A DNA stretch of 64,000 bases from Planctomycetaceae bacterium (lineage in GTDB: Bacteria; Planctomycetota; Planctomycetia; Planctomycetales; Planctomycetaceae), in assembly GCA_021732995.1 (NCBI GenBank), contig JAKFWA010000010.1, positions 1 to 64,000 of the forward strand. The letters are read 5' to 3'. The notes under the pieces were generated by a model that was not told the DNA's origin, made no database searches, and saw only the letters and a program-made list of their open reading frames with translations. The position numbers were made by a program, and so were the translations under genes. Shown here one piece after another: positions 18,195 through 27,413 of this stretch; position 1 is the stretch's first letter, and every line of letters begins with the position of its first letter.

Positions 18195-19142
18195 TCACAC
18201 TCCGAAGGACGTTCGCAGGACCGCATGATTCACGCTGCCAAAACGGAAGGCGCTACCGGTCTCAACATTGTGGAACACGATCTCAGCCGGACTGAACAGC
18301 AGCGGATCGATCTTGTAGAAGTCGTGATTGGCCTCTTTGAAGATGTCGATGAAGGGTTTGCCGTAGCAGTTGGCGGCGGAGGATGGCACCTTCGGGCCGA
18401 GTTCGCGAATGGACTCGTCGTCACCTGTAACCCACAGTGTCACGCGGCCTCCGTACAGGATCGCGTCGTTCGTGCGGCCGATGCCGGCGAGATCGTCCTT
18501 CGCGACCGGCGGCAGCGGCGCTGAACCGAATCCATGACGGACTCGACGAACATCGAAGCCGAGTTCAAACAGTTTGTGCATCGCCGTTTCGACGGATCGC
18601 GCGACGACCTGAATCGTTCCCGCGACGCTGGCCGTTGGTGCCACCAGCAACGTGACCGAAGCGGGGGACATCTTGCAGCGATCTGCCAGGTAGTCCGCGA
18701 CGGCTTCATCCGGCAGCTTGCCGGTTTCAAGTACACCCACGATGGCGTAGGCGGTCTCGCGATATTCCATCTTCTGAAACAGTTCTTCACGCGCAGCGAC
18801 GGCGCGCATCGGGCCTGATCCCATCGCGAAATACTTGCCAACGCTGATGCGCCAACCGGCGTACTGACTGAATAGGCACGCTGACAACGGCTCATCTGTC
18901 GTGACTTCCACGTGCGGCCAGCCAATGCCGTCGACCAGCCCCTGTGTTACTCGCACGTCAGCTCGGCCCGATAGACACACGCGGGCCAGCAACAGCCCGG
19001 CCTCGATCGATCCTGGCTGCGTCACGCCCGCGTCAATGACTCGCGCCCCGTTGGCCAGTTGAGTCCGTTGGATACCGGGACAGTTGAGATGTTGTTCCAC
19101 AACTGCCTGAGCGGACTGGGTCAAAGAGTTTCGAGTAGCCAT
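18195..19142 (-). CDS. mch: Methenyltetrahydromethanopterin cyclohydrolase
   Basis: About 315 residues with ATG 19142 (MATRNSLTQ), the normal family length; reading frames opening upstream of it would add an unconserved leader. Family segments include ARVCLSGRADV, VTTDEPLSACLFSQYAGWRI, FAMGSGPMRAVAAREELF and the C-terminal NHDFYKIDPLLFSPAEIVFHN. The enzyme interconverts methenyl- and formyl-tetrahydromethanopterin in the C1 transfer pathway, used by methylotrophs and found in planctomycetes. No other C1 genes (fae, mtdB, fhc) are in the window; the neighbours are an antiporter and a DUF885 protein, so the pathway genes are apparently scattered. Confidence 0.9.
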   Translation of the reverse strand: MATRNSLTQSAQAVVEQHLNCPGIQRTQLANGARVIDAGVTQPGSIEAGLLLARVCLSGRADVRVTQGLVDGIGWPHVEVTTDEPLSACLFSQYAGWRISVGKYFAMGSGPMRAVAAREELFQKMEYRETAYAIVGVLETGKLPDEAVADYLADRCKMSPASVTLLVAPTASVAGTIQVVARSVETAMHKLFELGFDVRRVRHGFGSAPLPPVAKDDLAGIGRTNDAILYGGRVTLWVTGDDESIRELGPKVPSSAANCYGKPFIDIFKEANHDFYKIDPLLFSPAEIVFHNVETGSAFRFGSVNHAVLRTSFGV

Positions 19143-19289
19143 AGAAAATGAAGATCTCAGTTGAAGCTCAAGAAGACGACAGCGAGTCCAGGTTTCAAAA
19201 GAATGCCTCGTCCCGAACACGTTGCTCACAGCGGATGCGCATGATATCGAGGCTACACCCAAATGATGACTCACCACTAACGGGCGTCT

Positions 19290-21017
19290 TTATAACGCCG
19301 ATTTCCACTGCGACTTGTCTTTCAGCATGATCTGCCGCAGCAGCGGAATCTGAGGCATGCCATGACTGAGCATGGTGTCGTGAAAACGCTGCATCGAGAA
19401 CTTATCACCTTCCTGTTTCTGCCAGTCTTCACGCAGTTTGAAGATCATCAGCTTCCCGAGCGAGTAGTTGAGGTAGCCGGGATCGAAGCTGCCGCGAGTG
19501 GCTTCCTGCCGCGCCGGCTGTTCCGCGTAATAGCAATTGTCCTGAAAGAACTTCGTCGCTTCGTCGATGGTCATGTCGCCGCAGTGCATCTGGATCGAGC
19601 AGCACAAACGGCAATAGCGGAGCAGCGATTCATCTGCTTGAGCCATCCGGTACTTGGCGGCCTGAATCTTGTCCTGTGCCGCGAAGCCTTCGTCCAGAAC
19701 CATCTGCTCGGTGTAGTGTGCCCAGCCTTCGACGAAGGCATAACTGCCGAGAATCTTCCGCAGACGACTGGCCGGCGACGCATTCAAATGCAGATGTTGC
19801 ACGTAGTGGCCGGGATAGGCTTCGTGAATCGAGAGCACGTCGCTGGTGTAATAGTTGAACGCGGTCAGCCATTCCTTTTGCTGGGCCGAGGTCCAATTCG
19901 GATCGACCGGCGTGACGTAGTAGAACGCTTCCTTGCCAGCCTTCTCGAACGGGCCGGGGGAATCCATCGACGCGAAGCTCGTTGCCCGACTGTAGGACGG
20001 CGTTTCAGTGACAACCGCCCGCACTTCTGAAGGGATCGAACAGATGCGGCGGTCGAGTATGAATTGCCGGATTGAATCCGTGTTCTTCGCGATGTCGGGA
20101 ATCAGGTTCGCCGCCGTCGGATGATCGTTCTGTATCGTCGCGAAGACTTCCATCACCGGCTTGTTCGGATCGATCACTTTGCCCGCGGCGCGAAAGACTT
20201 CCTGCTCGCGCTTCAACTCCCGCATGCCGATTTCGAGGATCTGTTCTGGCGTGGCGTCGACGAGTTCCTGCTCGCGAATCAACCGGCTGAACTTGTCCCG
20301 CCCCAGCGCAAACCGCTGCTGAGCGTGCGGCATTTGCTCGGTTTCCAGCCATTTCGAATAACCTCGCAATTCACGCAGGGCAATTCCGTTAGCGACCTCG
20401 AACTCGGCGAGCAAGGACTTGTCAGTGATGCCCTTGATGGCCTCAAGCATGTCCTTTTCCAGAAAGTCCGCCGCGCCATCAGTGACTTTGATAGCCGTCT
20501 CAACGAAGGCCCGTGGCAATGGCTTTCTGAGGTTCGCTCGCGCTGCGGCAAAGAGCTGCGGAGTCTGCCGCTCGATCGCAATGATGGACTTCAATCTCGA
20601 TTCCAGCGGCGCCCAGGACCGCGTGAGATAGACGCTCGGCTTGAAAGCTCGCGGGTAGGCCATCGGGTTCCGAAAGAAACTTTCGCTGCCATCAAACCGA
20701 AAGAGTTCTTCTTTGACGGCCGCTCGCAGGATCTGATAGTCGATGCGCAACTCATCGCTGAGTTTGTCAGCCGGAAAGTCTGCCAGCCGCTGATCGAAGG
20801 ACTTCAGTCGCGAGTACTCCCGGTCCAGGGCTTCACGACGAAAGTCTGCGAGCCGACCGTCGTACTCGTGGAAGCCGAGCTTCACGGCGGTGGTCGGGTA
20901 AAACGCAAAGTAACCCTGCAGGTACTCTTCAGAGACCGCCTGGAACTTCTGATCTGCCTCGGCCGCAAACAACGGTGCGGACATCATGACGAGTATCGCC
21001 AGCAACAACGCCACCAT
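19290..21017 (-). CDS. DUF885 family exported peptidase-like protein
   Basis: About 575 residues. ATG 21017 is preceded by AAGGAG and opens a signal peptide (MVALLLAILVMMSAPLFAAE). The central motif IHEAYPGHYVQ (His398, Glu399, His404) has the HExxxGH form of the DUF885 family, which is thought to be a zinc-peptidase-like group. Downstream, SYAFVEGWAHYTEQMVLDEG is also characteristic. The product is expected in the periplasm or at the envelope. It lies 89 bp downstream of a DUF1559 gene and 147 bp upstream of mch, all on the minus strand; the gaps allow separate promoters. Confidence 0.85.
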   Translation of the reverse strand: MVALLLAILVMMSAPLFAAEADQKFQAVSEEYLQGYFAFYPTTAVKLGFHEYDGRLADFRREALDREYSRLKSFDQRLADFPADKLSDELRIDYQILRAAVKEELFRFDGSESFFRNPMAYPRAFKPSVYLTRSWAPLESRLKSIIAIERQTPQLFAAARANLRKPLPRAFVETAIKVTDGAADFLEKDMLEAIKGITDKSLLAEFEVANGIALRELRGYSKWLETEQMPHAQQRFALGRDKFSRLIREQELVDATPEQILEIGMRELKREQEVFRAAGKVIDPNKPVMEVFATIQNDHPTAANLIPDIAKNTDSIRQFILDRRICSIPSEVRAVVTETPSYSRATSFASMDSPGPFEKAGKEAFYYVTPVDPNWTSAQQKEWLTAFNYYTSDVLSIHEAYPGHYVQHLHLNASPASRLRKILGSYAFVEGWAHYTEQMVLDEGFAAQDKIQAAKYRMAQADESLLRYCRLCCSIQMHCGDMTIDEATKFFQDNCYYAEQPARQEATRGSFDPGYLNYSLGKLMIFKLREDWQKQEGDKFSMQRFHDTMLSHGMPQIPLLRQIMLKDKSQWKSAL

Positions 21018-21106
21018 GAGTGCTCCTTCATCGCGATAGAGTGATCCCACGCTCGAGCGGTCTCACAGAAGCTGGCAAAGGTCGCGAAGAAGAGCAAGCA
21101 CACAGG

Positions 21107-22135
21107 CTAAAACTCTCCGAGCGTTACGCCATCACTGCGGCGCATCAGGTTGATCCACGTGTTGGGGTCAACGGCATTGCTGACAAAGCGGACGGACGCA
21201 TCACCCAATAACACTTGAGTGCCACCAGGGTGATAGCTGCTAAAGCCGGCGCTTGTTTCTTTGCGGATTGTTCCCACGGCGCTGAGATCTCGACCGGAAA
21301 CTGTCTTGTTCACGAGGATGCCACGCACTTTTGGCGGTACTTGATTGAAGCCGTTGAGCTTCCCGGCCCAGTTCAACTGACCTTCAGGCAGAAAATCGGT
21401 GATATCTCCATCAGTGGCAGTTGCCACAATGGCCAGTGGATTCGTGCCTCGCGGGATTCCCGCCCAGTAAGAATTGAATGGACCGTCCATTCGTTCCAGG
21501 GGCCAGGCATGTCCCGCGTCAGGCAGCATGCGTTCTCCGAGGAGGACCACGTTAGTTACACCATCTCGAATGTCGCGGATACGGACTTTAGAATTGCAGC
21601 CAAAGATCCCCTGATTGCCAGTGTCGTCGTGGTAGAGCGTGGGGATGCCAACACCATAGTTACCGACATAGTTTGTTGTAGTGATGGCGGGCACAGAACT
21701 GACTCGATCCACGGGGTCGCCAAAGCTCGATGGGCACCGCAGCCAGGTAAGTTCCGTTGCGGCAAACGCAACTGGCGCGTGCTGCGACTCGGCTTGAAAA
21801 GATGGGTCGTCAGCGTCGAACCGAATCTTTTTGTAGAGTGGCGCCTGATCGAAGAACGGCAGAACGTAAGTCGTCCAACCATAGGCTGACTGCTCTTGAT
21901 CTCCCGAAGATGGACCTCGCACTGAGACCCACCCGGGTGGAAATGTGTGGTGGACCTCCTCGTAGTTGTGCAGAGCTAACCCCAACTGCTTCAACCTGTT
22001 CTTGCAGTCACTCCGTGGCGAAGCTTCGCGTGTCCTCTGAACTGCCGGTAGCAACAGGGCGCAGAGGACCAGAATGATGATAGTTGAGACGGCCAGTTCG
22101 ACGGCTGTAAACCCGCTTCGATTTCTGGTGTGCAT
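21107..22135 (-). CDS. DUF1559 prepilin-like protein (copy 2)
   Basis: About 342 residues. It opens with a type IV prepilin-like signal (RSGFTAVELAVSTIIILVL) with Glu at +5 of the cleavage site, followed by CKNRLKQLGLALHNYEEVHH and FPPGWVSV, the DUF1559 core. It ends with LLGDASVRFVSNAVD, the family's C-terminal H-X9-DG-like motif. ATG 22135 follows an AGGGAG site at 7 bp; a GTG one codon upstream is possible. DUF1559 proteins are hugely amplified in planctomycetes and are presumed exported pseudopilin-like proteins of unknown function. It is a close paralogue of the gene 109 bp upstream. Confidence 0.9.
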   Translation of the reverse strand: MHTRNRSGFTAVELAVSTIIILVLCALLLPAVQRTREASPRSDCKNRLKQLGLALHNYEEVHHTFPPGWVSVRGPSSGDQEQSAYGWTTYVLPFFDQAPLYKKIRFDADDPSFQAESQHAPVAFAATELTWLRCPSSFGDPVDRVSSVPAITTTNYVGNYGVGIPTLYHDDTGNQGIFGCNSKVRIRDIRDGVTNVVLLGERMLPDAGHAWPLERMDGPFNSYWAGIPRGTNPLAIVATATDGDITDFLPEGQLNWAGKLNGFNQVPPKVRGILVNKTVSGRDLSAVGTIRKETSAGFSSYHPGGTQVLLGDASVRFVSNAVDPNTWINLMRRSDGVTLGEF

Positions 22136-22244
22136 CACAGTGCTCCCTAAAACAGGATCTGTCCTGCCGAGGCTGAATCAGTCTGCGAAAGCGCCGCGCC
22201 GGCGATTTGTCGAATCGCGGCGCGGCATTCCTGAAGTTCGACGC

Positions 22245-23294
22245 CTAGAACTCTCCGATTGTCATACCATCCTTCCGGCGCATTAAATTGATATACGTGG
22301 TGGGATCGACAGTGTCATTCACGAACCGAACGCTTGCGTCGCCGAGCAGAATGGACGTTCCACCGCGATGATAGCTGCTGAAGCCGGCACCGACGTTCGC
22401 CCGGGAGTTGCCGCGTAGATCGACCCAGTCGCCGGTCGTGAGTCGATTGGGCAGGATCATGCGAACTTTCGGCGGCGAGCCACTCACTCCATTCAAGTTT
22501 CCCTGAGTGTTCAGGACGCTTGTCTGGTCATCACCGGACTCGCTGAGATCTCCCGTGGTCGCTGTAGCCACGATGGCGAGCGGGCTGGTGTCGCGTGGAA
22601 TGCCCGCCCAGTACGAGTTAAACGGACCATCCAATTCATTGGCCCGCCACGCTCGACCGTTGCGAGGTTGCATTCTCTCTCCGAGCAGAACGACGTTTGT
22701 CGTGCCGTCGCGAATATCGCGCATTCTCACCTTCGAGTTACAGCCGAAGATACCCTGCAACGCGCTGCCTGGATGCTCCAGTGTTGGTACTCCGACTCCA
22801 AAGTTCCCGACAAATTCGGTTGTCGCCATTAGCGGAACGGAGCTTGTTGTATCCTGTGAATCCCCAACGCTCGCCGGACAACGGTACGCCGGTAGGATTG
22901 TCGCAAAATAAGATTCCGGCTTCCGTTGTGCCTGAGCTTGAAAGGATGGATCGCCGAGATCCTCCGGTTGCCTTTCGGCCTGAATCTTCTTGTAGAGCGG
23001 CGCGTTATCCAGGAACGGTAGAATATACGTTCCCCATCCGTAGGCTGATTGTTCCTGCTCTCCGGAATCAGGGCCGCGCACTGCGATCCAGCCGGGAGGA
23101 AACGTCTTATGAGTTTCCTCGTAGTTGTGCAGTGCGAGGCCGATCTGCTTCAGCTTGTTCTTGCAGTCACTCCGCCGATAGTCCGACCGGGATTGAGTCA
23201 TCATCGGCAGCGCCAGTGCTGCGGCGATGATGAGGATGGTCAGAATGACGCCGACATCGATCAGCGTCACCCCCTTTCGATCTGGAACCTTCAT
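22245..23294 (-). CDS. DUF1559 prepilin-like protein (copy 1)
   Basis: 349 residues with the same plan as its neighbour: an N-terminal hydrophobic helix after KGVTLIDVGVILTILIIAAA, then SDCKNKLKQIGLALHNYEET, FPPGWIAVRGP and a terminal LLGDASVRFVNDTVDPTTY. The prepilin +5 position is Asp (VTLID) rather than the conserved Glu of copy 2. AAGGGG lies upstream of ATG 23294. The two copies are tandem, 109 bp apart, and clearly share ancestry (for example the GIFGCNSKVR and RDI.DG.TNVVLLGERM stretches), indicating local duplication. Confidence 0.9.
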   Translation of the reverse strand: MKVPDRKGVTLIDVGVILTILIIAAALALPMMTQSRSDYRRSDCKNKLKQIGLALHNYEETHKTFPPGWIAVRGPDSGEQEQSAYGWGTYILPFLDNAPLYKKIQAERQPEDLGDPSFQAQAQRKPESYFATILPAYRCPASVGDSQDTTSSVPLMATTEFVGNFGVGVPTLEHPGSALQGIFGCNSKVRMRDIRDGTTNVVLLGERMQPRNGRAWRANELDGPFNSYWAGIPRDTSPLAIVATATTGDLSESGDDQTSVLNTQGNLNGVSGSPPKVRMILPNRLTTGDWVDLRGNSRANVGAGFSSYHRGGTSILLGDASVRFVNDTVDPTTYINLMRRKDGMTIGEF

Positions 23295-23518
23295 GACATA
23301 CCCCTTGGAAAAACAGAAATGAAGAACACCCGCCGAGATGCCTCGGCCTTACGTTGTCACGCAAACGCGTGATAGAATTGCGGTCAGGCTACCAAGGCCG
23401 AAATGACAGCGCCAATTCTATTCTTCAGCGATTTTTCCTCGGGATCAGACAAGTGCTTCAGAGAAGCTCCGCGGTTGTGTTCGTCGACCGAATAACGCCC
23501 TTTCGGTGCGCGGCAGTA

Positions 23519-24430
23519 TCAAGGCTGTTTCGGTGGGGGTGTTTCCTGAGCGGTACCTTTCAGGAAGTCACGCATCAGCTCCACTCGTCGAGCATCAAAG
23601 AAGGCAGAGCCGCCGTGTGCTGCGCCGTGCACCACTTCAAACTGCACGGGCCTGCGAGCCTGCTTGTAGCGGGCATGCAGTTCGTGCGACTGGTTGATCG
23701 GCACCTGCGGGTCTTGATCTCCGTGAATCAATAGCAGCGGCGGATCTTTGTCGTCGACGTGCGCTACCGGACTGGCCAGCTTCGCGAGTTCTGGCACATC
23801 GACGGGCTGACCTCCCAGCAAGAGCTGCAGCGCCGGAACCCGCACGCTTAGCCCGTGCGGCGTCGATTGAGTCAGTATCGTGTCGAAGTTCGTCGGCCCG
23901 AAGAGATCGATAATCGCCTGCACCGACGATGATTGATCAAGATGCTCGCCGACCTTGCCTTCCAGTTCCGCGTGCCCGTTCGTGACTCCCACCAGAGCCG
24001 CGAGATGGCCTCCCGCAGAACTGCCTGCAATGGAGACTTGCCGCGCATCGAGACCGTAGTGTGACTGCTTTGCTCGCAGGAAACGGATCGCCGCTTTGAT
24101 GTCATGTACCTGAGCCGGAAACCGCGCCACGGGTGAGAGTCGATAATCAACACTCGCGATCGCATAGCCGTCCGGGATCAAAGCCCCGAGCGGCATGTCA
24201 TTCTTTGAACCGGCCCGCCAGGCGCCGCCGTGAACCCAAACGATGAGCTTCGGTGCCGTCGCAGACTTCGCGGGCATGTGGAGGTCCAGTTGCAGAGTCT
24301 GGCCATTGACCGTCGCATACGTGATGTCTACTTGCTTAACGACATCGGCGGCGCGAACCGAGGCTTGCCAGCAGATCATCGCGATGACTGCAGTCACGCA
24401 AGCCGGTACAAACCGTTGAAACAGGTTCAT
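23519..24430 (-). CDS. Alpha/beta-hydrolase esterase (exported)
   Basis: About 303 residues; ATG 24430 is preceded by AAAGGA and opens a signal peptide (FVPACVTAVIAMICWQASVRAA). Catalytic features of the BD-FAE/lipase group: oxyanion HGGAWRAGS, nucleophile GSSAGGHLAAL, acid in HGDQDPQVPI and His in VVHGAAHGGSAFF. Family members hydrolyse short-chain or carbohydrate esters outside the cytoplasm. It is divergent from a small lipoprotein gene with only 32 bp between the start codons. Confidence 0.87.
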   Translation of the reverse strand: MNLFQRFVPACVTAVIAMICWQASVRAADVVKQVDITYATVNGQTLQLDLHMPAKSATAPKLIVWVHGGAWRAGSKNDMPLGALIPDGYAIASVDYRLSPVARFPAQVHDIKAAIRFLRAKQSHYGLDARQVSIAGSSAGGHLAALVGVTNGHAELEGKVGEHLDQSSSVQAIIDLFGPTNFDTILTQSTPHGLSVRVPALQLLLGGQPVDVPELAKLASPVAHVDDKDPPLLLIHGDQDPQVPINQSHELHARYKQARRPVQFEVVHGAAHGGSAFFDARRVELMRDFLKGTAQETPPPKQP

Positions 24431-24462
24431 GGAAGTCCTTTGAACGGATCGCGGAACAGCGC
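24431..24462. promoter_or_regulatory. Very short divergent intergenic region
   Basis: Only 32 bp separate the start codons of the esterase (minus) and the lipoprotein (plus). There is no room for two non-overlapping promoters, so at least one must lie inside the neighbouring coding sequence, unless one start has been called wrongly. Confidence 0.4.
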
Positions 24463-24852
24463 ATGCGTCTTTCACGATATTCGACACTCAGCATGGTACT
24501 TGCTGTGCTCGTTGTTAGCAGCGGCTGCGGGTCGCAGTCAGGTCTCGCGGTGCGAGGGCTCGTCACGTTCCAGGGGCGGCCAGTCACTGCTGAGCTCTCT
24601 TTTGAGCAACTGACTGCGGATGGGAAACCGCAAGGTCGCGCTGTCTCCGCGAATGCCGATGGTCGTGGTCGTTTCAACGCACAACTGGCTTCGACGGAGC
24701 ACACTCGAGTTCGAATTGTCGTTCGCGTCACTGCGGCGACTGAGACCTCGCTGCCCGCTGGTTTCGATGGTGCACCGCTGGGGCCGAAAACTGTGCAACT
24801 CGAACGAGATCTCTCCGCGAACCAATCGTTGATATTCGTGCTGACTCAGTAG
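24463..24852 (+). CDS. Small predicted lipoprotein
   Basis: 129 residues. The N-terminus is a lipoprotein signal with lipobox VVSSGC (Cys22). The mature part contains a beta-rich stretch (LAVRGLVTFQGRPVTAELSF, then DGRGRFNAQL) like the carboxypeptidase-regulatory-like fold common in planctomycete lipoproteins. No enzymatic motif is visible. It is followed 133 bp downstream by an M28 peptidase on the same strand. Confidence 0.7.
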   Translation: MRLSRYSTLSMVLAVLVVSSGCGSQSGLAVRGLVTFQGRPVTAELSFEQLTADGKPQGRAVSANADGRGRFNAQLASTEHTRVRIVVRVTAATETSLPAGFDGAPLGPKTVQLERDLSANQSLIFVLTQ

Positions 24853-24985
24853 GAACGTGAAACTCGCCAGAGCAGTTTTGAGTAGCAGTTGTCTGATTAC
24901 AAGTCCGTACAGGTTATTGTAGAACCTGCATGTGTTCGTCTTTGCAGGAATGCTGAACGGTCCGGATAGTCGCAGGAGGTGCGCG

Positions 24986-26125
24986 ATGGAGAGCCGTCGT
25001 GTTGTGTATTTTGCCTGGATGACGGTGATGGTGATTGCCGGACAATCCACCATTTGGTCGCAAGAGCTGCCATCGAAGAGTGATGGCAAGCAATCTCCAC
25101 TGTTGGGCAGAGCACCCGTTGTTCGCTTCGCTGGTGAGAGTTTCCGCGGAGAGCTGCCCAAATTGACCGAGGATGAGGCGCGGCTTGCGAAGACACTGAG
25201 GAAATCTGTTGAAGTGCTGGCGACGGATATCGGGGAACGGAATCTCCGTGAGTATGATAATTTGAAGACAGCAGCCAGTTGGCTGGAGAAAATGCTCGGA
25301 GTGGCGGGGTACCAAGTCGAACGGCACACGTACAAGGTTGATGGTCGTGAGTGTTCCAATTTGATCGTCGAACGCCTCGGTAAAAAACGCCCCGATGAGA
25401 TCACACTGGTCGGCGCTCACTACGACAGTGCGCCGGGAACACCGGGGGCGAACGACAACGGTTCGGGCACCGCCGCACTGCTGGAACTTGCTACTCGCTT
25501 CGCGAAAAGCGAACCAGCCGGCACGTTGCGATTCGTGTTCTTTGTGAATGAAGAGCCTCCGTACTTTCAAACCGCGAGCATGGGTTCGCTGGTCTATGCG
25601 CGCCGGTGTAAAGAACGCAAAGAGAATCTGACTGCCGTGTTGAGTCTTGAAACGATCGGCTACTACTCGGACGAAGAAGGCAGTCAGAAATATCCCCCTC
25701 CACTGGGCGCTGTTTTCCCGAAGGCAGGCAACTTCATTGGCTTCGTCGGTAACGTGGATTCCGGCCCGCTGGTGCATCGCGTTTTGACGTCCTTCCGAAA
25801 GCACGCGCAATTTCCGTCGGAAGCAACGTCGTTACCCGCAGTTATTCAAGGCGTTGGCTGGTCTGATCAATGGTCCTTCTGGGAATTTCAGTATCAAGGT
25901 GTGATGATCAGTGATACCGCAACATTTCGTTACCCGCACTATCACTTATCAACCGACACGCCCGACAAGCTCGACTATGAGCGGATGGCTCGCGTGGTCG
26001 CCGGACTGGAGAAGGTCATTAAGGAACTCGCCAATCCCCCGGAACCCGCCGAGGATCGTGAACCCGGCAAGCTCCAGAAGCTGATTCCGCCGTCAAAACT
26101 GGTGCCAAAGAAAAGCCGCGACTAG
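24986..26125 (+). CDS. M28 family zinc metallopeptidase
   Basis: About 379 residues. ATG 24986 is fixed by a strong AGGAGG site 6 bp upstream and opens a signal-like segment (VVYFAWMTVMVIAGQSTIW). M28 zinc-site motifs are in order: GAHYDSAPGTPGANDNGSG, FFVNEEPPYF, and the C-terminal RYPHYHLSTDTPDKLDYERM. It is therefore likely an exported aminopeptidase. Its 3' end is 31 bp from the convergent ThuA gene. Confidence 0.88.
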   Translation: MESRRVVYFAWMTVMVIAGQSTIWSQELPSKSDGKQSPLLGRAPVVRFAGESFRGELPKLTEDEARLAKTLRKSVEVLATDIGERNLREYDNLKTAASWLEKMLGVAGYQVERHTYKVDGRECSNLIVERLGKKRPDEITLVGAHYDSAPGTPGANDNGSGTAALLELATRFAKSEPAGTLRFVFFVNEEPPYFQTASMGSLVYARRCKERKENLTAVLSLETIGYYSDEEGSQKYPPPLGAVFPKAGNFIGFVGNVDSGPLVHRVLTSFRKHAQFPSEATSLPAVIQGVGWSDQWSFWEFQYQGVMISDTATFRYPHYHLSTDTPDKLDYERMARVVAGLEKVIKELANPPEPAEDREPGKLQKLIPPSKLVPKKSRD

Positions 26126-26156
26126 TCGCTTGGAGCCTGCGAGACCGTGACGACGC

Positions 26157-27032
26157 TCATTCGCCGGGTGGCTTCGCGGGCAGTCCGAAGTCCGCGTCGG
26201 TCACGCTGACATCTGCTCCGGCGGCGGGAATGTCGCGATTGCACGACCAGAGCACGGCTTGAGTTGCCAGGCGGCGATAGCTTTCGTGCTTCCAGTTGTC
26301 GTGAAAGTGAAAGCCGCTGAAGCCGAAGGATCGGCCGCCGTCGGGACGCTCCCAAGCCCAGGCCACCGGGTACGATTCGCCGTCGATGTTGACTTTCACC
26401 AGCGGCACGTGTTTGTCGAGCGAGGCCGGTAACTTGAGCTTGAAGTAGAACTCCTCGTGGACTTCAACCGGAGTAACGCCCCGCAGGATGGGGTGCGTCG
26501 TGTTGTCGAGTTCCGGCTTCAGGCTGATGACTTTGTAGCGTCGATCCGGTCCGCCGTGGCAACCGCCGAACAGTTCGACGAAGCGCGGGATGTTCTCAGC
26601 GTCTTTAGCGCCCATGCCCCAATGCAGGCACACCAAGCCGCCCTTGCGTTTCGCGAGCGCTTGAAACGCGGCTAGGCGCTCCGGCCGAGCCTGAATCCAT
26701 TTGGCGCCCTCGGAAACAAACAGCACGGCTGCGTCCGCGTTTTCCAGCAGAGTCGGCCCGTCAGCCCATTCGCCGTCGGCACTCACCACAATGGTCTGAA
26801 TCTGCGGATGGCGGCTCAGCAGTTTGGCCAGCAAGGTTGTGCCGGCTCGGTATTCGTGCGTCGAAACCGGGTGCCCGTCCGGTCCTTGTCCGATCAACAA
26901 GATTCGCGTGCGGTTCGCCGCCGCAGGCTCCGCAGCGAGGGTCGTCTCGCAACTCAAGAAACTCGCCAATCCAGCCAGCAGGCTGGTGAGTAGACGCAGC
27001 ATCCCAAACGGTAGCCGAAAGGTGCGTGGCAT
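26157..27032 (-). CDS. Exported ThuA-domain protein (copy 1)
   Basis: About 291 residues. ATG 27032 is set by AGGAG upstream and starts a signal peptide (LRLLTSLLAGLASFLSCETTLAA). The ThuA/glutamine amidotransferase-like core includes RILLIGQGPDG, ADAAVLFVSEGAKW, GGLVCLHWGMGAKD, LFGGCHGGPDRRYKVI, HPILRGVTPVEVHEEFYFKL and VAWAWERPDGGRSFGFSGFH. ThuA-like proteins are linked to trehalose or other sugar catabolism in rhizobia; in planctomycetes they are multicopy and exported, with unknown substrate. A second ThuA protein is at 53537. Confidence 0.87.
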   Translation of the reverse strand: MPRTFRLPFGMLRLLTSLLAGLASFLSCETTLAAEPAAANRTRILLIGQGPDGHPVSTHEYRAGTTLLAKLLSRHPQIQTIVVSADGEWADGPTLLENADAAVLFVSEGAKWIQARPERLAAFQALAKRKGGLVCLHWGMGAKDAENIPRFVELFGGCHGGPDRRYKVISLKPELDNTTHPILRGVTPVEVHEEFYFKLKLPASLDKHVPLVKVNIDGESYPVAWAWERPDGGRSFGFSGFHFHDNWKHESYRRLATQAVLWSCNRDIPAAGADVSVTDADFGLPAKPPGE

Positions 27033-27413
27033 GAGGCAACTCCTGAGATCAGGAACCAGTTGAACGCGAGCGTGGCAAATTTGAACAACTTTGCGACAGA
27101 ACTTGGAGCGACATCCCATCAAAACCCGTTTGCCCGGCGGGCAACGCAGGATCGCCAACTGACTGTGAAACAGGACCAGATTCGTTAGCATCCTCCCCCT
27201 TGAAACCGTGAGTTGAAGACACCGCCCGGGACTATCCACCAGATAAGCCGCTCGGACGGAATCCTCTACGCATTGTTTCTTCCTCGACTCAGCATGCTGA
27301 GACCGCGTCTGTCCTGCAACTGGTTGCGTGAGCCTCTTTCGCCACCGCCAAATGACAAGCACGCTGGCACATGCGAGTCGTTTTCCGTCCTATCGCTCGC
27401 AGAAGAGATGTTT
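27033..27413. other. 381-bp divergent intergenic region
   Basis: Between the divergent ThuA and SEC-C genes; it should contain promoters for both. The plus-strand frame of the SEC-C gene is open back to 27213, but this upstream part has no conserved features or ribosome site. No hairpin or repeat was noted. Confidence 0.4.

Noticed and set aside
20121-21044. Plus-strand open frame of 307 codons
   Set aside because: Lies opposite the DUF885 gene, which has a signal peptide, ribosome site and HExxxGH motif.
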